Made by a program: the position numbers and the translations under genes. A stretch of 56,568 nt of DNA. It comes from a virus. Position 1 is the first letter of the stretch. The number at the start of each line of letters is the position of its first letter. The stretch lies in the IMG/VR virus record IMGVR_UViG_3300028800_000109, positions 1 through 56,568 of that record; one strand, written 5' to 3'. Positions 39,840 through 48,485 of this stretch are shown here, in pieces. Below the pieces are notes generated by a model, which saw only the letters and a list, made by a program, of their open reading frames with translations, was not told where the DNA came from and made no database searches.

Positions 39840-41289
39840 CTCACTCGTCGTAGAGATCGGCCTCGACCCGAAGGGGTTCACCGAGGGCCGGCAGAAGCTT
39901 GGCGACGAGCTCAGCAAGGCACGCGGGGCGCTGGAGAACTTCGGCAAGAGCGTCGAGCGCGAAGGCACGAAGATCGGGGAGGCGTTCAAGTTCGCCAAGG
40001 GCGGCATCATGGGTCTCGTCGGCGCGTTCGTCGGCGGGGAGGCTGCCTCGTTCATTGACAAGGTGGCGTCGATGGATGCGCACACGATGCGGTTCGCGCG
40101 CACCATCGGCATGAGCACGCAGCAGTTGGGACTGTGGAATAACCTCATCAGGAGCGTCGGCGGCACCGCGGAGGACGTCACGTCGACTATGGGCGGCCTC
40201 AACGCCGAGTTCATGGACATCAAGATGAGCAATAAGGTGCCAAGTCCAGGCATGCAGCAGGTTTTGACGCGCGCCGGCATCAACCCCTACCAGGACAATC
40301 CCGATCAAGCGATCATGAAGATGCTGCAGTGGCTGCAACCACAAAAGCCACAAGACCAAGCCTACTGGCTCGGCCAGGCTGGCATCCAAGGAAATATGGC
40401 GCTCCTGCTCATGGACATCATGAGCGACACCGGGAAGATGGCCGAGCTCGTAAAGCAACTAAAAGAGATGGGCGGTGCCAGCAAAAAGACCGGCGACGAG
40501 GCGGTCGAGCTCCAACGCAAGACGTCGCTGCTGATGGCTGCACTGGACAACCTCTCGCGCGGAACGTTCCCGCTGCTGACCGCAGTCGTCAACGCGTTCG
40601 CCGAAGGCATCAAGAACACCTTCGGAAACAGTGAAACCTCAAAGAACCTGCTCGGCCACCTCGACATTGTTCCCGACAGTCCAGCGGGTCGCCTCTACAA
40701 ATGGCTTAGCGATCCCAAGCCAATGAGCCTGAGAGATTTGTTCTCCTCAAGCGCGGAGGCGTCGGTGCCGGCCGCGGGCAGCGGCGGGGGCGGCGTTGGC
40801 ACCCGCGGCGACAGGAACAACAATCCAGGCAACATAGAATACGGGCGATTCGCAATCGCGCACGGCGCGACTGGAACGGACGGCAGGTTCGCCATCTTCC
40901 CGAACGCGGAGACGGGCTCAGCGGCGATGATGGCGTTGCTTCAATCAAGATATCAGGGCATGACGCTCGCCGGCATCCAGAAGACGTGGGTCGGCACCGG
41001 GCCGGACCAGGGCTACCTCGGGTCCATGATGAAGGCGACCGGCCTCGGCGCGAACGACGTGCCGAACCTCAACGACCCGGCTGTGGTCAAGGCGCTGATG
41101 CGCGGGATGACACGCGGAGAGGGCACGCACCTTCCGAAATCTGCCGCCCCCGGGCCGCAGTCCAGCGTCACGATCGGCTCCATCAACGTTGCGTCGAACA
41201 AGGCCGACCCGAAGGCCGTCGCCGATGAGGTGCCGGATGCGATAAAGCGCTATTCCATGCTCGGCGGCATAAACACGGGGCTGACCTGA
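39823..41289 (+). CDS. tape measure protein with C-terminal lysozyme-like or structural domain
   Basis: A 488-residue protein with a GTG start. The N-terminus (IDSLVVEIGLDPKGFTEGRQKLGDELSKARGALENF) is typical of phage tape measures, followed by a hydrophobic GGIMGLVGAFVGGEAASFI and helical stretches. Residues about 325-420 (RGDRNNNPGNIEYGRFAIAHGATGTDGRFAIF, then MALLQSRYQGMTLAGIQKTWVG) match a peptidoglycan-associated domain found in tail lysins. It is short for a tape measure, so a short tail is suggested. Confidence 0.82.
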   Translation: MPTAIDSLVVEIGLDPKGFTEGRQKLGDELSKARGALENFGKSVEREGTKIGEAFKFAKGGIMGLVGAFVGGEAASFIDKVASMDAHTMRFARTIGMSTQQLGLWNNLIRSVGGTAEDVTSTMGGLNAEFMDIKMSNKVPSPGMQQVLTRAGINPYQDNPDQAIMKMLQWLQPQKPQDQAYWLGQAGIQGNMALLLMDIMSDTGKMAELVKQLKEMGGASKKTGDEAVELQRKTSLLMAALDNLSRGTFPLLTAVVNAFAEGIKNTFGNSETSKNLLGHLDIVPDSPAGRLYKWLSDPKPMSLRDLFSSSAEASVPAAGSGGGGVGTRGDRNNNPGNIEYGRFAIAHGATGTDGRFAIFPNAETGSAAMMALLQSRYQGMTLAGIQKTWVGTGPDQGYLGSMMKATGLGANDVPNLNDPAVVKALMRGMTRGEGTHLPKSAAPGPQSSVTIGSINVASNKADPKAVADEVPDAIKRYSMLGGINTGLT

Positions 41290-41897
41290 TGGCTGACGTA
41301 CCCAACGTCCCCGGCGTGCCGTCGCTGTCGAGCTATGCGGCCAACACCGTTGTGCTGCTGGTCGAGGACGTGCTTTCGGCATTGTTCGGGTTCGCGCCGC
41401 CGGAATGGGGCATCTTCCTCAACGGGCTGCCGGTGCTCAGCTACGACAACCAGATGTCGTTCTCGTACAAGCAGGATTGGAAGCTGTCGACCTACCCGGT
41501 CGAGCAAGGCATGTTCCAGACCTACGACAAAGTGCAGCTCCCGGCCGAGGTCACATGCCGGTTCTCCGCCGGCGGATCGGTCACCAATCGCCAGCAGATG
41601 CTCGCGTCGGTCGACGCGGTGATGAGCGACACGAACACCTATGACGTCGTCACGCCAGAGGCGATCTATCTCGGCTACAACTTCATGCACCGCGACTACG
41701 ACAAGGACGCGGAGCGAGCCGGGATGATCGTGATCGACATCATCCTCATGGAGATCATGCAGACGGCAACCGCGCAGTTTCAGGACGTGCAAAACGCGCC
41801 CAACGCAGGTCAGCAAGGGCTCGGTCAGACCAGCACGTCGACGCCGCCGAGCGGCGTAACCAATCCGGACGGCACGCAAAACATCAGGATATTCTAA
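41289..41897 (+). CDS. baseplate protein (Dit-like phage tail protein)
   Basis: A 202-residue protein. The segment EWGIFLNGLPVLSYDNQMSFSYKQDWKLSTYPVEQGMFQTYDKVQLP, then VTCRFSAGGS, matches a family of baseplate or distal tail proteins in small myophages. It links the tube end to the hub. Overlap of one base with the previous stop. Confidence 0.8.
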   Translation: MADVPNVPGVPSLSSYAANTVVLLVEDVLSALFGFAPPEWGIFLNGLPVLSYDNQMSFSYKQDWKLSTYPVEQGMFQTYDKVQLPAEVTCRFSAGGSVTNRQQMLASVDAVMSDTNTYDVVTPEAIYLGYNFMHRDYDKDAERAGMIVIDIILMEIMQTATAQFQDVQNAPNAGQQGLGQTSTSTPPSGVTNPDGTQNIRIF

Positions 41898-41902
41898 AAG
41901 CG

Positions 41903-42224
41903 ATGATCTCGATTGGCGCTCAGGCCCTACCTAACCAAACGATGCAGAGCCAGGTCGGCACGCAGTACGACGACGCTCAACATCTACCAGACCAACTATG
42001 GCCTGTTCATGGACGTGCTGGTCGGGGGCACCACGATCATATCGGGCGTTATTTGCGAGAACCTCAACCGCATTGTCCGCGACGCCTATCTCGGCTTCTC
42101 CGGCGACTTCGCGTGGTATGACACGCAAGGCACGAGCGATCCGGTCTACACCGGCATCGGCACACGCTTCGTGCTGCTCTACCTAACACCAGACGACCTC
42201 GCCGCCCTCGGCTTGACGGGGTGA
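41903..42224 (+). CDS. baseplate plug-like protein, frame interrupted near 41966
   Basis: The family starts with a segment like ISIGAQALPNQTMQSQVG followed by INVYQ...GLFMDV. Here the first part is in the frame beginning at ATG 41903, and the second (LNIYQTNYGLFMDVLVGGTTIISGVICENLNRIVRDAYLGF) is in the +1 frame. Skipping T at 41966 joins them exactly. Without this the first frame ends at 42121 and the second would need TTG 41913. It may be a real frameshift, programmed +1 slip or a base error. Confidence 0.72.
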
Positions 42225-42228
42225 TGCC

Positions 42229-43254
42229 GTGGTCACGATCGACATCAACAAAGCGCCGGCGGCACCGAATACGTTCCAAAGCCAGTCGAGCTTTTCGCAG
42301 AAGATTCTCAACTTCACGTTCGAGCTAGCCCAGCAAGGCCAGAACAATCAACCGTCGACGTTCGCCGGCATGGGCAACGTCGTCAACTTGTCTGGGTACC
42401 GCGCGCGCTGTCGCATAACGAATGCGGGGGCGGCAACCGGCAGCCAGGCTGAGTTGAGCGTGTACGGCCTGGACCCAACCATTCTAAACCAGCTCACCAC
42501 CCTCGGCATGGTCTACGGCAGCGTCGCAAAGAACTCAGTCATCGTCAGCGCCGGCACCGGGCTAGCCGGCGGCCAGTCGTCCGCGATCAGCGCGACGCAG
42601 GCACCTGTCGGCGGATTCCCCGTTGTCTTCGGCGGTACCATTTCAACGTCATTCGGCGATTACAATAATCAGCCAGACGTTCCGTTGCGCGTGACGGCGA
42701 CTGGAGGATTGTGGAATGCGCTGCAGTCAGTTCCGCCGACCAGCTACAATGGGCCAGCTTCTATTTCCCAAATCATGAACAAGTTCGCCCAGCAGCTCGG
42801 GCTTGCGTTTGAAAACAACGGCGTCGCGCTAACGATCGACAACCCGTATTACCCCGGCACGCTGCTGCAGCAGATATACCAGTGCGCAGAGCACGTCGGC
42901 ATCAACGCGCAGATCGTCGACGGCGGCACCAAGCTCGCGATCTGGCCTAAGCCAGGAACGCGCACGTCTCAGACCAACATCCCATTGATCTCGGCGAAGA
43001 CGGGCATGGTCGGATACCCGACGTTCGCCGGCAATGGCTGCATGATCGTCAAAACCATCTTCAATCCAGACATTATGGTCTTCAGTCGTGTCCGCGTTGA
43101 GAGCGTGATCGATCAGGCCAACAAGGTTTGGAACATACTTCAGATGGATTTAGCGCTCGATACGCTGATGCCGGACGGCGACTGGATGACGATCATGATA
43201 TGCGGCCCGAACAATTACTCGGCATCCGGCATCCCGCCGCAGGTGACGAAATGA
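42229..43254 (+). CDS. baseplate hub protein
   Basis: A 341-residue protein with a GTG start. The pattern NLSGYRARCRITNAGAATGSQAELSVYGLDPTILNQLTTLGMVYG, later INAQIVDGGTKLAIWPKPGTR and SVIDQANKVWNILQMDLALDTLMPDGDW, fits the gp27/gpD-like hub that holds the spike. It overlaps the spike gene by 4 bases. Confidence 0.82.
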   Translation: MVTIDINKAPAAPNTFQSQSSFSQKILNFTFELAQQGQNNQPSTFAGMGNVVNLSGYRARCRITNAGAATGSQAELSVYGLDPTILNQLTTLGMVYGSVAKNSVIVSAGTGLAGGQSSAISATQAPVGGFPVVFGGTISTSFGDYNNQPDVPLRVTATGGLWNALQSVPPTSYNGPASISQIMNKFAQQLGLAFENNGVALTIDNPYYPGTLLQQIYQCAEHVGINAQIVDGGTKLAIWPKPGTRTSQTNIPLISAKTGMVGYPTFAGNGCMIVKTIFNPDIMVFSRVRVESVIDQANKVWNILQMDLALDTLMPDGDWMTIMICGPNNYSASGIPPQVTK

Positions 43255-43916
43255 GCGACTTTGCTTACGGCCAGATGCAGCCGGAGGACACGTCCTCCGA
43301 ACTCAACGCGACGATATTCATCTGCAAGCAGCTGATAGCGCAGATCAACGTAATGAAGCTCGTGCAGGTGGTATCTATCAGCCCCGGAGCGGGATCGCCA
43401 CCGGCAGCGGGCACCATGAGCGTCCAGCCGCTCGTCAGCCAACTCGACGGCCAAGGATTTCCTGTGCCTCACGGCGTCGTCAATGGCATCAAATACTTCC
43501 GAATCCAAGGCGGCCAGTGGGCTGTCATCTGCGACCCGGCGGTCGGCGACGTCGGTTACGTCATCTGCGCCGACCGCGATTCCTCGCTCGTGGCCAAGAA
43601 CGGCGGCGGCCAGCAGAACCCGGGCTCAAGGCGAAAGTACAATATCGCCGACGGCGTCTATGTCGGCGGCGTCTTAAACGCGGTGCCGACGGCGTACATC
43701 TGGCTCAAGACCGACGGCACCTTCCAAATGGTGGATGGCAAGGGGAACATGCTAGAAACCTCCTCGAGCGGATTCGCGCTCACGGGGGACATGGCGGTGA
43801 CCGGCAACATCACGGCCACGGGCAGCATCAAGTCCGGCTTCGGCGGCGCCGATCAGGTCGGGCTGCAGACGCACACGCACCCCGGCAACAACCAACCGCC
43901 GACGCCGGGGACGTGA
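43251..43916 (+). CDS. baseplate spike protein (gp138/gpV-like)
   Basis: A 221-residue protein. The N-terminal OB-like part (VQVVSISPGAG, then MSVQPLV) and GQWAVICDPAVGDVGYVICADRDSSLV match the spike N-domain. After a beta-helix-like GDMAVTGNITATGSIKSGFGG, the C-terminal THTHPGNN has the HxH iron-binding tip found in gpV and gp45 spikes. It pierces the outer membrane during contraction. Confidence 0.85.
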   Translation: MSDFAYGQMQPEDTSSELNATIFICKQLIAQINVMKLVQVVSISPGAGSPPAAGTMSVQPLVSQLDGQGFPVPHGVVNGIKYFRIQGGQWAVICDPAVGDVGYVICADRDSSLVAKNGGGQQNPGSRRKYNIADGVYVGGVLNAVPTAYIWLKTDGTFQMVDGKGNMLETSSSGFALTGDMAVTGNITATGSIKSGFGGADQVGLQTHTHPGNNQPPTPGT

Positions 43917-43918
43917 CC

Positions 43919-44461
43919 ATGAAACCATCAATCGAAATGCTACGCCGTCTTTTCATCTGCGATGCGGTCACCGGCCGTCTCGTCTGGAAAGCTCGCACTC
44001 CTGATATGTTCGATGGACCGCGGTCTCTTTGGCGATGCCTGAAATGGAACGGAAGATACGCGGGAAAGGATGCCGGGCATTGCCTTCCAAAAGGCTACCG
44101 TTGCGTACGGATTTTTAATCGATCGTATCTTGAACATCATGTCATTTGGGCGGTCGTCCACGGCGAATGGCCGATTGCGTTAGATCATCGCTTCGGCGTC
44201 GAACGAGGCAACGGCATCTCAAACCTGCGGCGGGCGACACAGGCGCAGAATATGCAAAACACCAAAAAACGAAGAGATAATAAATCAGGTTTCAAAGGCG
44301 TGAGTTGGGATTCCGTGAACGAAAAATGGGTAGTCCGTATCCGGATGCTAGGCGGCGGAAAGTATCAAAACATTGGCAGATTTGACGATCCGTCAGTTGC
44401 GCACGATGCCTACTGCCGACGTGCCGTGGAACTGTACGGCGAGTTTGCGAGGTTCGAGTGA
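43919..44461 (+). CDS. HNH homing endonuclease with AP2-like C-terminus
   Basis: A 180-residue protein from ATG 43919. The HNH region (LEHHVIWAVVHGEWPIALDHRFGVERGNGISNLRRAT) and C-terminal GFKGVSWDSVNEKWVVRIR...IGRFDDPSVAHDAYCRRAV parallel the gene at 32192. It sits in the sense strand between spike and wedge genes and is lower in GC. It overlaps the wedge ATG by one base, so it does not disturb the operon. Confidence 0.85.
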   Translation: MKPSIEMLRRLFICDAVTGRLVWKARTPDMFDGPRSLWRCLKWNGRYAGKDAGHCLPKGYRCVRIFNRSYLEHHVIWAVVHGEWPIALDHRFGVERGNGISNLRRATQAQNMQNTKKRRDNKSGFKGVSWDSVNEKWVVRIRMLGGGKYQNIGRFDDPSVAHDAYCRRAVELYGEFARFE

Positions 44462-44844
44462 TGGCGGCAACGATACTTCTTGATCGCGCCACTTGGGATT
44501 GTGTCCTCGACGCGAACGGCAACATCGCGCTCGCTACAGAACCGTACGCGCTCGCGCAGGACGCGGCCTCGGCCATCAAGACGTTCCTCGGCGAGTGCTG
44601 GTGGGACACAACCGTCGGCGTGCCGTGGCTCACCCAGATCCTCGGTCAGCGGCCGTCTTTCGCGCTGCTCAAGGCGCAGCTCATTGCCGCCGCCGAAACG
44701 GTGCCGGACGTTGCATCCGCGCAGGTATTCTTGTCGTCGTTTGCTGACAGGACGGTGATGGGCCAGGTGCAGGTCACGTCCATATCGACCGGCACTACCT
44801 CGGCCGCCAACTTCACCGTCACGAACCCGCAGGGGACAGGCTGA
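44461..44844 (+). CDS. baseplate wedge protein (gp25/GPW-like)
   Basis: A 127-residue protein. The pattern ILLDRATWDCVLDANGNIALATEPYALAQDAASAIKTFLGECWWDTTVGVPWL matches gp25-like wedge proteins, in which AxxDxxxxIxxFxGExWxDxxxGxxW is typical. It overlaps the next gene by one base. Confidence 0.83.
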   Translation: MAATILLDRATWDCVLDANGNIALATEPYALAQDAASAIKTFLGECWWDTTVGVPWLTQILGQRPSFALLKAQLIAAAETVPDVASAQVFLSSFADRTVMGQVQVTSISTGTTSAANFTVTNPQGTG

Positions 44845-46505
44845 TGGCATTCGGCACGACGAACGTCCCCGCGATCAGCTTCGGCGCTACCGGCTTCGTC
44901 TCGCCGAGCGGCCCCGCCATCCTCGCCGGCTGCCAGGCCGACTACTCGGCGGCGTTCAACGCCGCGCTCAACTTCAACCTCAACACGCCGCAGGGCCAGC
45001 TCACCTCGAGCGAGGCCGCGATCATCGCGAACACGTACGCGATCTTCACGTACATGACGCAGCAAATGGACCCGGCGTACGCCAGCGGCCGGTTCCAAGA
45101 CGGCATCGCGCGCATCTATGGGCTCACGCGGAACCCGGCGGAACCCACCACGCTGCAGGTGGCGTGCACGGGCGGCGGCGGCGGCGTCGCCGTCGCGCTC
45201 GCCGTCGGCTCGACGATTCAGGACGTGTCGGGCAACATCTACACGCTGACGAGCGCGATCTCGCTGCCGGCCGCAGGCGGCACCGTCAACGGCGTGTTCG
45301 CCTGCTCGACCGCCGGCCCGATTGCGGTGCCATCCGCCGGCGAAGTCTCGATCTATCAGGCAATCCCCGGCTGGGACGCTGTCAGCGTCACCTCTGGCAC
45401 CGAGGGCGTCGACGTCGAGAGCCGCCAGGCGTTCGCGCAGCGCATGACCGATAGCGTGGCCGGCAACAGCCTCGGCCCGATCGGCGCCATCATCGGCGCC
45501 GTCGCCAGCGTCTCCGGCGTCACCGACTATTTCGGCTACAACAACAACACGAATGCCCCCGTCACCGTCGGCGGCGTGACGATCCCGGCCTATTCGATTT
45601 ACATCTGCGTGGCCGGCGGCGCTTCGTCCGACATCGCCCAAGCGATCCTCTCGAAGAAGGGCGCGGGCGCGCCGATGGTCGGGACGACGACCGTCACCGC
45701 CTACGACGACAACCCGCTCTACGCCTCGCCTCAGCCCTACCAGATCAGCTTCAGCTACGCGCTGCCGCTCCAACTCCTGTTCGCGGTCGAGATCGTCGCC
45801 AGCGCCAGCGTGCCCTCCGACGCGGCCACGCTCATCCAGAGCGCGCTGATCTCCGCGGTGACGGAGGGCGTGCTGCCCAACAGCACCACGATCACGCCGG
45901 GCCTGCGCGCACGCATCGGCCAGACGCTCTACGCGACGACTTACGTTCAGGTCGTCAACGCGCTCGGCTCATGGGCGCAGGTAGCGCAGATCAGCATCGG
46001 CTCGGCCAATACGCCGGACACCGTGTTCTACGGCACGATCGCGGGCACGACGCTGACCGTGCACTCGACGTCCAGCGGTTCGGTCGGCGACACGCAATTC
46101 GTCACCGACTCCAACAACCTCGTGCTGTCCGGCACGCAGATCATCTCCGGCTCCGGATCAAGCTGGCAGATCAACCAGACGCAGAACGTCGGCGGCGCGA
46201 CCTTCACGTCGAACAGTTCGGGCACAACGACGCTAACGACGTCGGCCGTCACCGGCACCATCAGCCCCGGCGACCTCATTGTCGGCTCCGGCATTCCGGG
46301 CGGCACGACCATCGTCGCGCAGTTGACGGGCACGCCGGGCGGTGCCGGCACCTACCAGACGAGCGCGAACACGACGCTCTCGAACATTGCGACGACGTCG
46401 TACACGCACCTCTTCGGGTCGACAGCTGATCAGCAGTTCGTCATCGTCCAAGCCAACCAGGAACCGCAGCTCGTCGCCACCGGCATCACGGTGACGCTGA
46501 CATGA
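44844..46505 (+). CDS. baseplate J-like protein with C-terminal beta modules
   Basis: A 553-residue protein. The BaseplateJ signature appears at GLTRNPAEPTTLQVACTGGGGGVAV...GSTIQDVSGNIYTLTSAISLPAAG, GWDAVSVTSGTEGVDVESRQAFAQRM and PTNAPVTVGG-like segments. Residues about 395-525 hold inserted Gly/Thr modules (ISPGDLIVGSGIPGGTTIV then QLTGTPGGAGTYQTS). The final LFGSTADQQFVIVQANQEPQLV is normal. The wedge drives the baseplate switch. Confidence 0.87.
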   Translation: MAFGTTNVPAISFGATGFVSPSGPAILAGCQADYSAAFNAALNFNLNTPQGQLTSSEAAIIANTYAIFTYMTQQMDPAYASGRFQDGIARIYGLTRNPAEPTTLQVACTGGGGGVAVALAVGSTIQDVSGNIYTLTSAISLPAAGGTVNGVFACSTAGPIAVPSAGEVSIYQAIPGWDAVSVTSGTEGVDVESRQAFAQRMTDSVAGNSLGPIGAIIGAVASVSGVTDYFGYNNNTNAPVTVGGVTIPAYSIYICVAGGASSDIAQAILSKKGAGAPMVGTTTVTAYDDNPLYASPQPYQISFSYALPLQLLFAVEIVASASVPSDAATLIQSALISAVTEGVLPNSTTITPGLRARIGQTLYATTYVQVVNALGSWAQVAQISIGSANTPDTVFYGTIAGTTLTVHSTSSGSVGDTQFVTDSNNLVLSGTQIISGSGSSWQINQTQNVGGATFTSNSSGTTTLTTSAVTGTISPGDLIVGSGIPGGTTIVAQLTGTPGGAGTYQTSANTTLSNIATTSYTHLFGSTADQQFVIVQANQEPQLVATGITVTLT

Positions 46506-47158
46506 GCGGCCCGCAATACCCGCCGCCGCCGTTCCCGAACTCCAACGAGATCGGCGGCTTCGCCATCGGCGTCTCGCCGATCGGCGACATCGCGCCGTTC
46601 AACCCGTGGTCGACGGTCATCGACCAGTACGCCAACAGCGACACGATCGACGGCCTGATCCTGTCTTTCAACGCGGCGATGGATCAGACGCAGAACTTCG
46701 ATAACTTCTTCGACTTCATGTGGAACGTGCTGACCGCGCAGGGCTACGGCCTCGACGCGTGGGGTCGCATCGTCGGCGTCACGCGCACGCTTCAGCTTCC
46801 GGGCAGCGTCGCCTATCTCGGCTTCGAGGAGGCGATGAGCTGGACGGGCTTTAACCAGGGCAGCCTGTATTCCGGCGGCGCCGTGACCTCGAACTTCAAT
46901 CTCAGCGACAGCGACTTCCGAACGCTGATACTAGCGAAGGCGCTCGGCAACGTCAGCGACGGCTCGATTCCGTCCGTCAACGCTATTCTGCTAGCACTGT
47001 TCCCGAATCAAGGCCGGTGCTACGTGCAGGACAACCTCAACATGAGCGTCACCTACGTCTTCGAGTTTCCGCTGACGCCGGTGCAACTCGCCATCGTCGC
47101 GCAGGAAGGCGTACTGCCGACCGCCGCCGGCGTCGCCGTCACCATCCAACAAGTGTGA
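46502..47158 (+). CDS. baseplate/tail protein (DUF2612 type)
   Basis: A 218-residue protein. The segment FFDFMWNVLTAQGYGLDAWGRIVGVTRTLQLPG, then YLGFEEAMSWTGFNQGSLYSGG, matches DUF2612, the gpI-like protein that anchors fibres. Overlap of 4 bases with baseplate J. Standard length. Confidence 0.86.
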   Translation: MSGPQYPPPPFPNSNEIGGFAIGVSPIGDIAPFNPWSTVIDQYANSDTIDGLILSFNAAMDQTQNFDNFFDFMWNVLTAQGYGLDAWGRIVGVTRTLQLPGSVAYLGFEEAMSWTGFNQGSLYSGGAVTSNFNLSDSDFRTLILAKALGNVSDGSIPSVNAILLALFPNQGRCYVQDNLNMSVTYVFEFPLTPVQLAIVAQEGVLPTAAGVAVTIQQV

Positions 47159-47166
47159 GCACGGGC

Positions 47167-48474
47167 ATGATCAAGAGGATAATCGCCGCCGCCATCGCCG
47201 TCTGCTTCGCCACGAGCGCGCTGGCGTTGACGCAGTCGAGCGTGCCGCCGAAGTTCCCGATCCCGTTCGCCAGCGCGGCCGGCACGCCGACATACCTGAC
47301 GTTCCCGATCCCGACGCCGTCGCAGATCGGCATCGTCAACTGCAAGGCGTCGCTTACCGACGGCTTCCCGCCGCTTTCGTTCGTGCCGGCAGGCAGCGGC
47401 GGTTGCCCGCCATTCGGCCAGGACTTCAACGGCATCCTGCGGATGATCACGCTTTGGAGCCAGTGGGCGGGCGCCGGCGCCGCCCCGCTCTACGACGCCG
47501 CGTTCTCCTCAACGTCGTCACCCAACATCGGCGGCTACCCCTCGGGGGCCACGCTGGCGAATGCCACGACGCCGGGCTGCTTCTGGGTGTCGACCGCCGA
47601 CAACAACACAAGCAACCCCGACACGGGCGGCGCCAACTGGAACTCGTCGTGTCCTGGCGGCGGCGTCGGCGGCACGTCTTCTGGCAGCGCCACCGTCCAG
47701 ACGGTTTCGGGAACGCCGATCGTGCTCGTGAAGGGCGCGACCATCAGCTACACGGTCGGCCCCGGGCTGGGCAATGCCGCCGGCCTCCAGATCAACTACA
47801 ACGGCGGCGGCAACAAGAACGTCTTCCGCGTCTCCCAGCTCGGCGCGTCGCTCACCGTCGGCGGCGAGACCAACCCCGGCCAGCGCGTCACCCTGCAGTG
47901 GGACGGCACCGAGTGGCAGTGCACGTCGTGCGCAGTCGCGTTCGTCGGCGACGTCAAGACGGCCATCGTGTCGTCGGTGCCCGCCGGCTGGCTGGCGCTC
48001 GACGGCAGTTGCCAGGCGCAAGCGACTTACCCGGACCTCTACAGCGTCGCCGGCTCGATCGGCAGCGCGTGCTCGGCCGGCAACTTCCGCCTGCTCGACG
48101 GCCGCGGCACGCTGCTGGTCGGCCAGGACAACCAGGGCGGCAACGGAACCGCCACCACGATGAACGGCTGCACCAACCACACGACGCTCGGCGGCACCTG
48201 CGGCAGCCAATACCTCGCGCAGAGCGCGCTGCCCAATGTGACGATCAACATCCCGTCCGGGCAGGGTTCGCACGCGCACACCGTGGGCCCGTTCACCGGC
48301 ACCAACGGCACCGGCTCCGGCCCAGGTGGTGCGGGCGCGACGCCTAGCGCCTTCTCATTCAGCACGAACGCTGCAACGCTGCCGTCGATGGTTACGGCGT
48401 CCATCAACGGCAACGTCACGCAGACCGTCGGCGTGCCGCCCGTCGCCTTCGTCGTCACGATGGTCAAACTGTGA
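47167..48474 (+). CDS. tail fibre with signal peptide and tail-collar domain
   Basis: A 435-residue protein from ATG 47167. Residues 1-20 (MIKRIIAAAIAVCFATSALA) look like a signal peptide. The C-terminal part has VSSVPAGWLALDGSCQAQATYPDLYSVAGSIG...FRLLDGRGTLLVGQD, the phage tail-collar domain, and SHAHTVGPF. DUF2612 and baseplate genes precede it. A cleavable signal on a fibre is unexpected; it may instead be a hydrophobic anchor. Confidence 0.75.
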   Translation: MIKRIIAAAIAVCFATSALALTQSSVPPKFPIPFASAAGTPTYLTFPIPTPSQIGIVNCKASLTDGFPPLSFVPAGSGGCPPFGQDFNGILRMITLWSQWAGAGAAPLYDAAFSSTSSPNIGGYPSGATLANATTPGCFWVSTADNNTSNPDTGGANWNSSCPGGGVGGTSSGSATVQTVSGTPIVLVKGATISYTVGPGLGNAAGLQINYNGGGNKNVFRVSQLGASLTVGGETNPGQRVTLQWDGTEWQCTSCAVAFVGDVKTAIVSSVPAGWLALDGSCQAQATYPDLYSVAGSIGSACSAGNFRLLDGRGTLLVGQDNQGGNGTATTMNGCTNHTTLGGTCGSQYLAQSALPNVTINIPSGQGSHAHTVGPFTGTNGTGSGPGGAGATPSAFSFSTNAATLPSMVTASINGNVTQTVGVPPVAFVVTMVKL

Positions 48475-48485
48475 GGACCGCTGCC

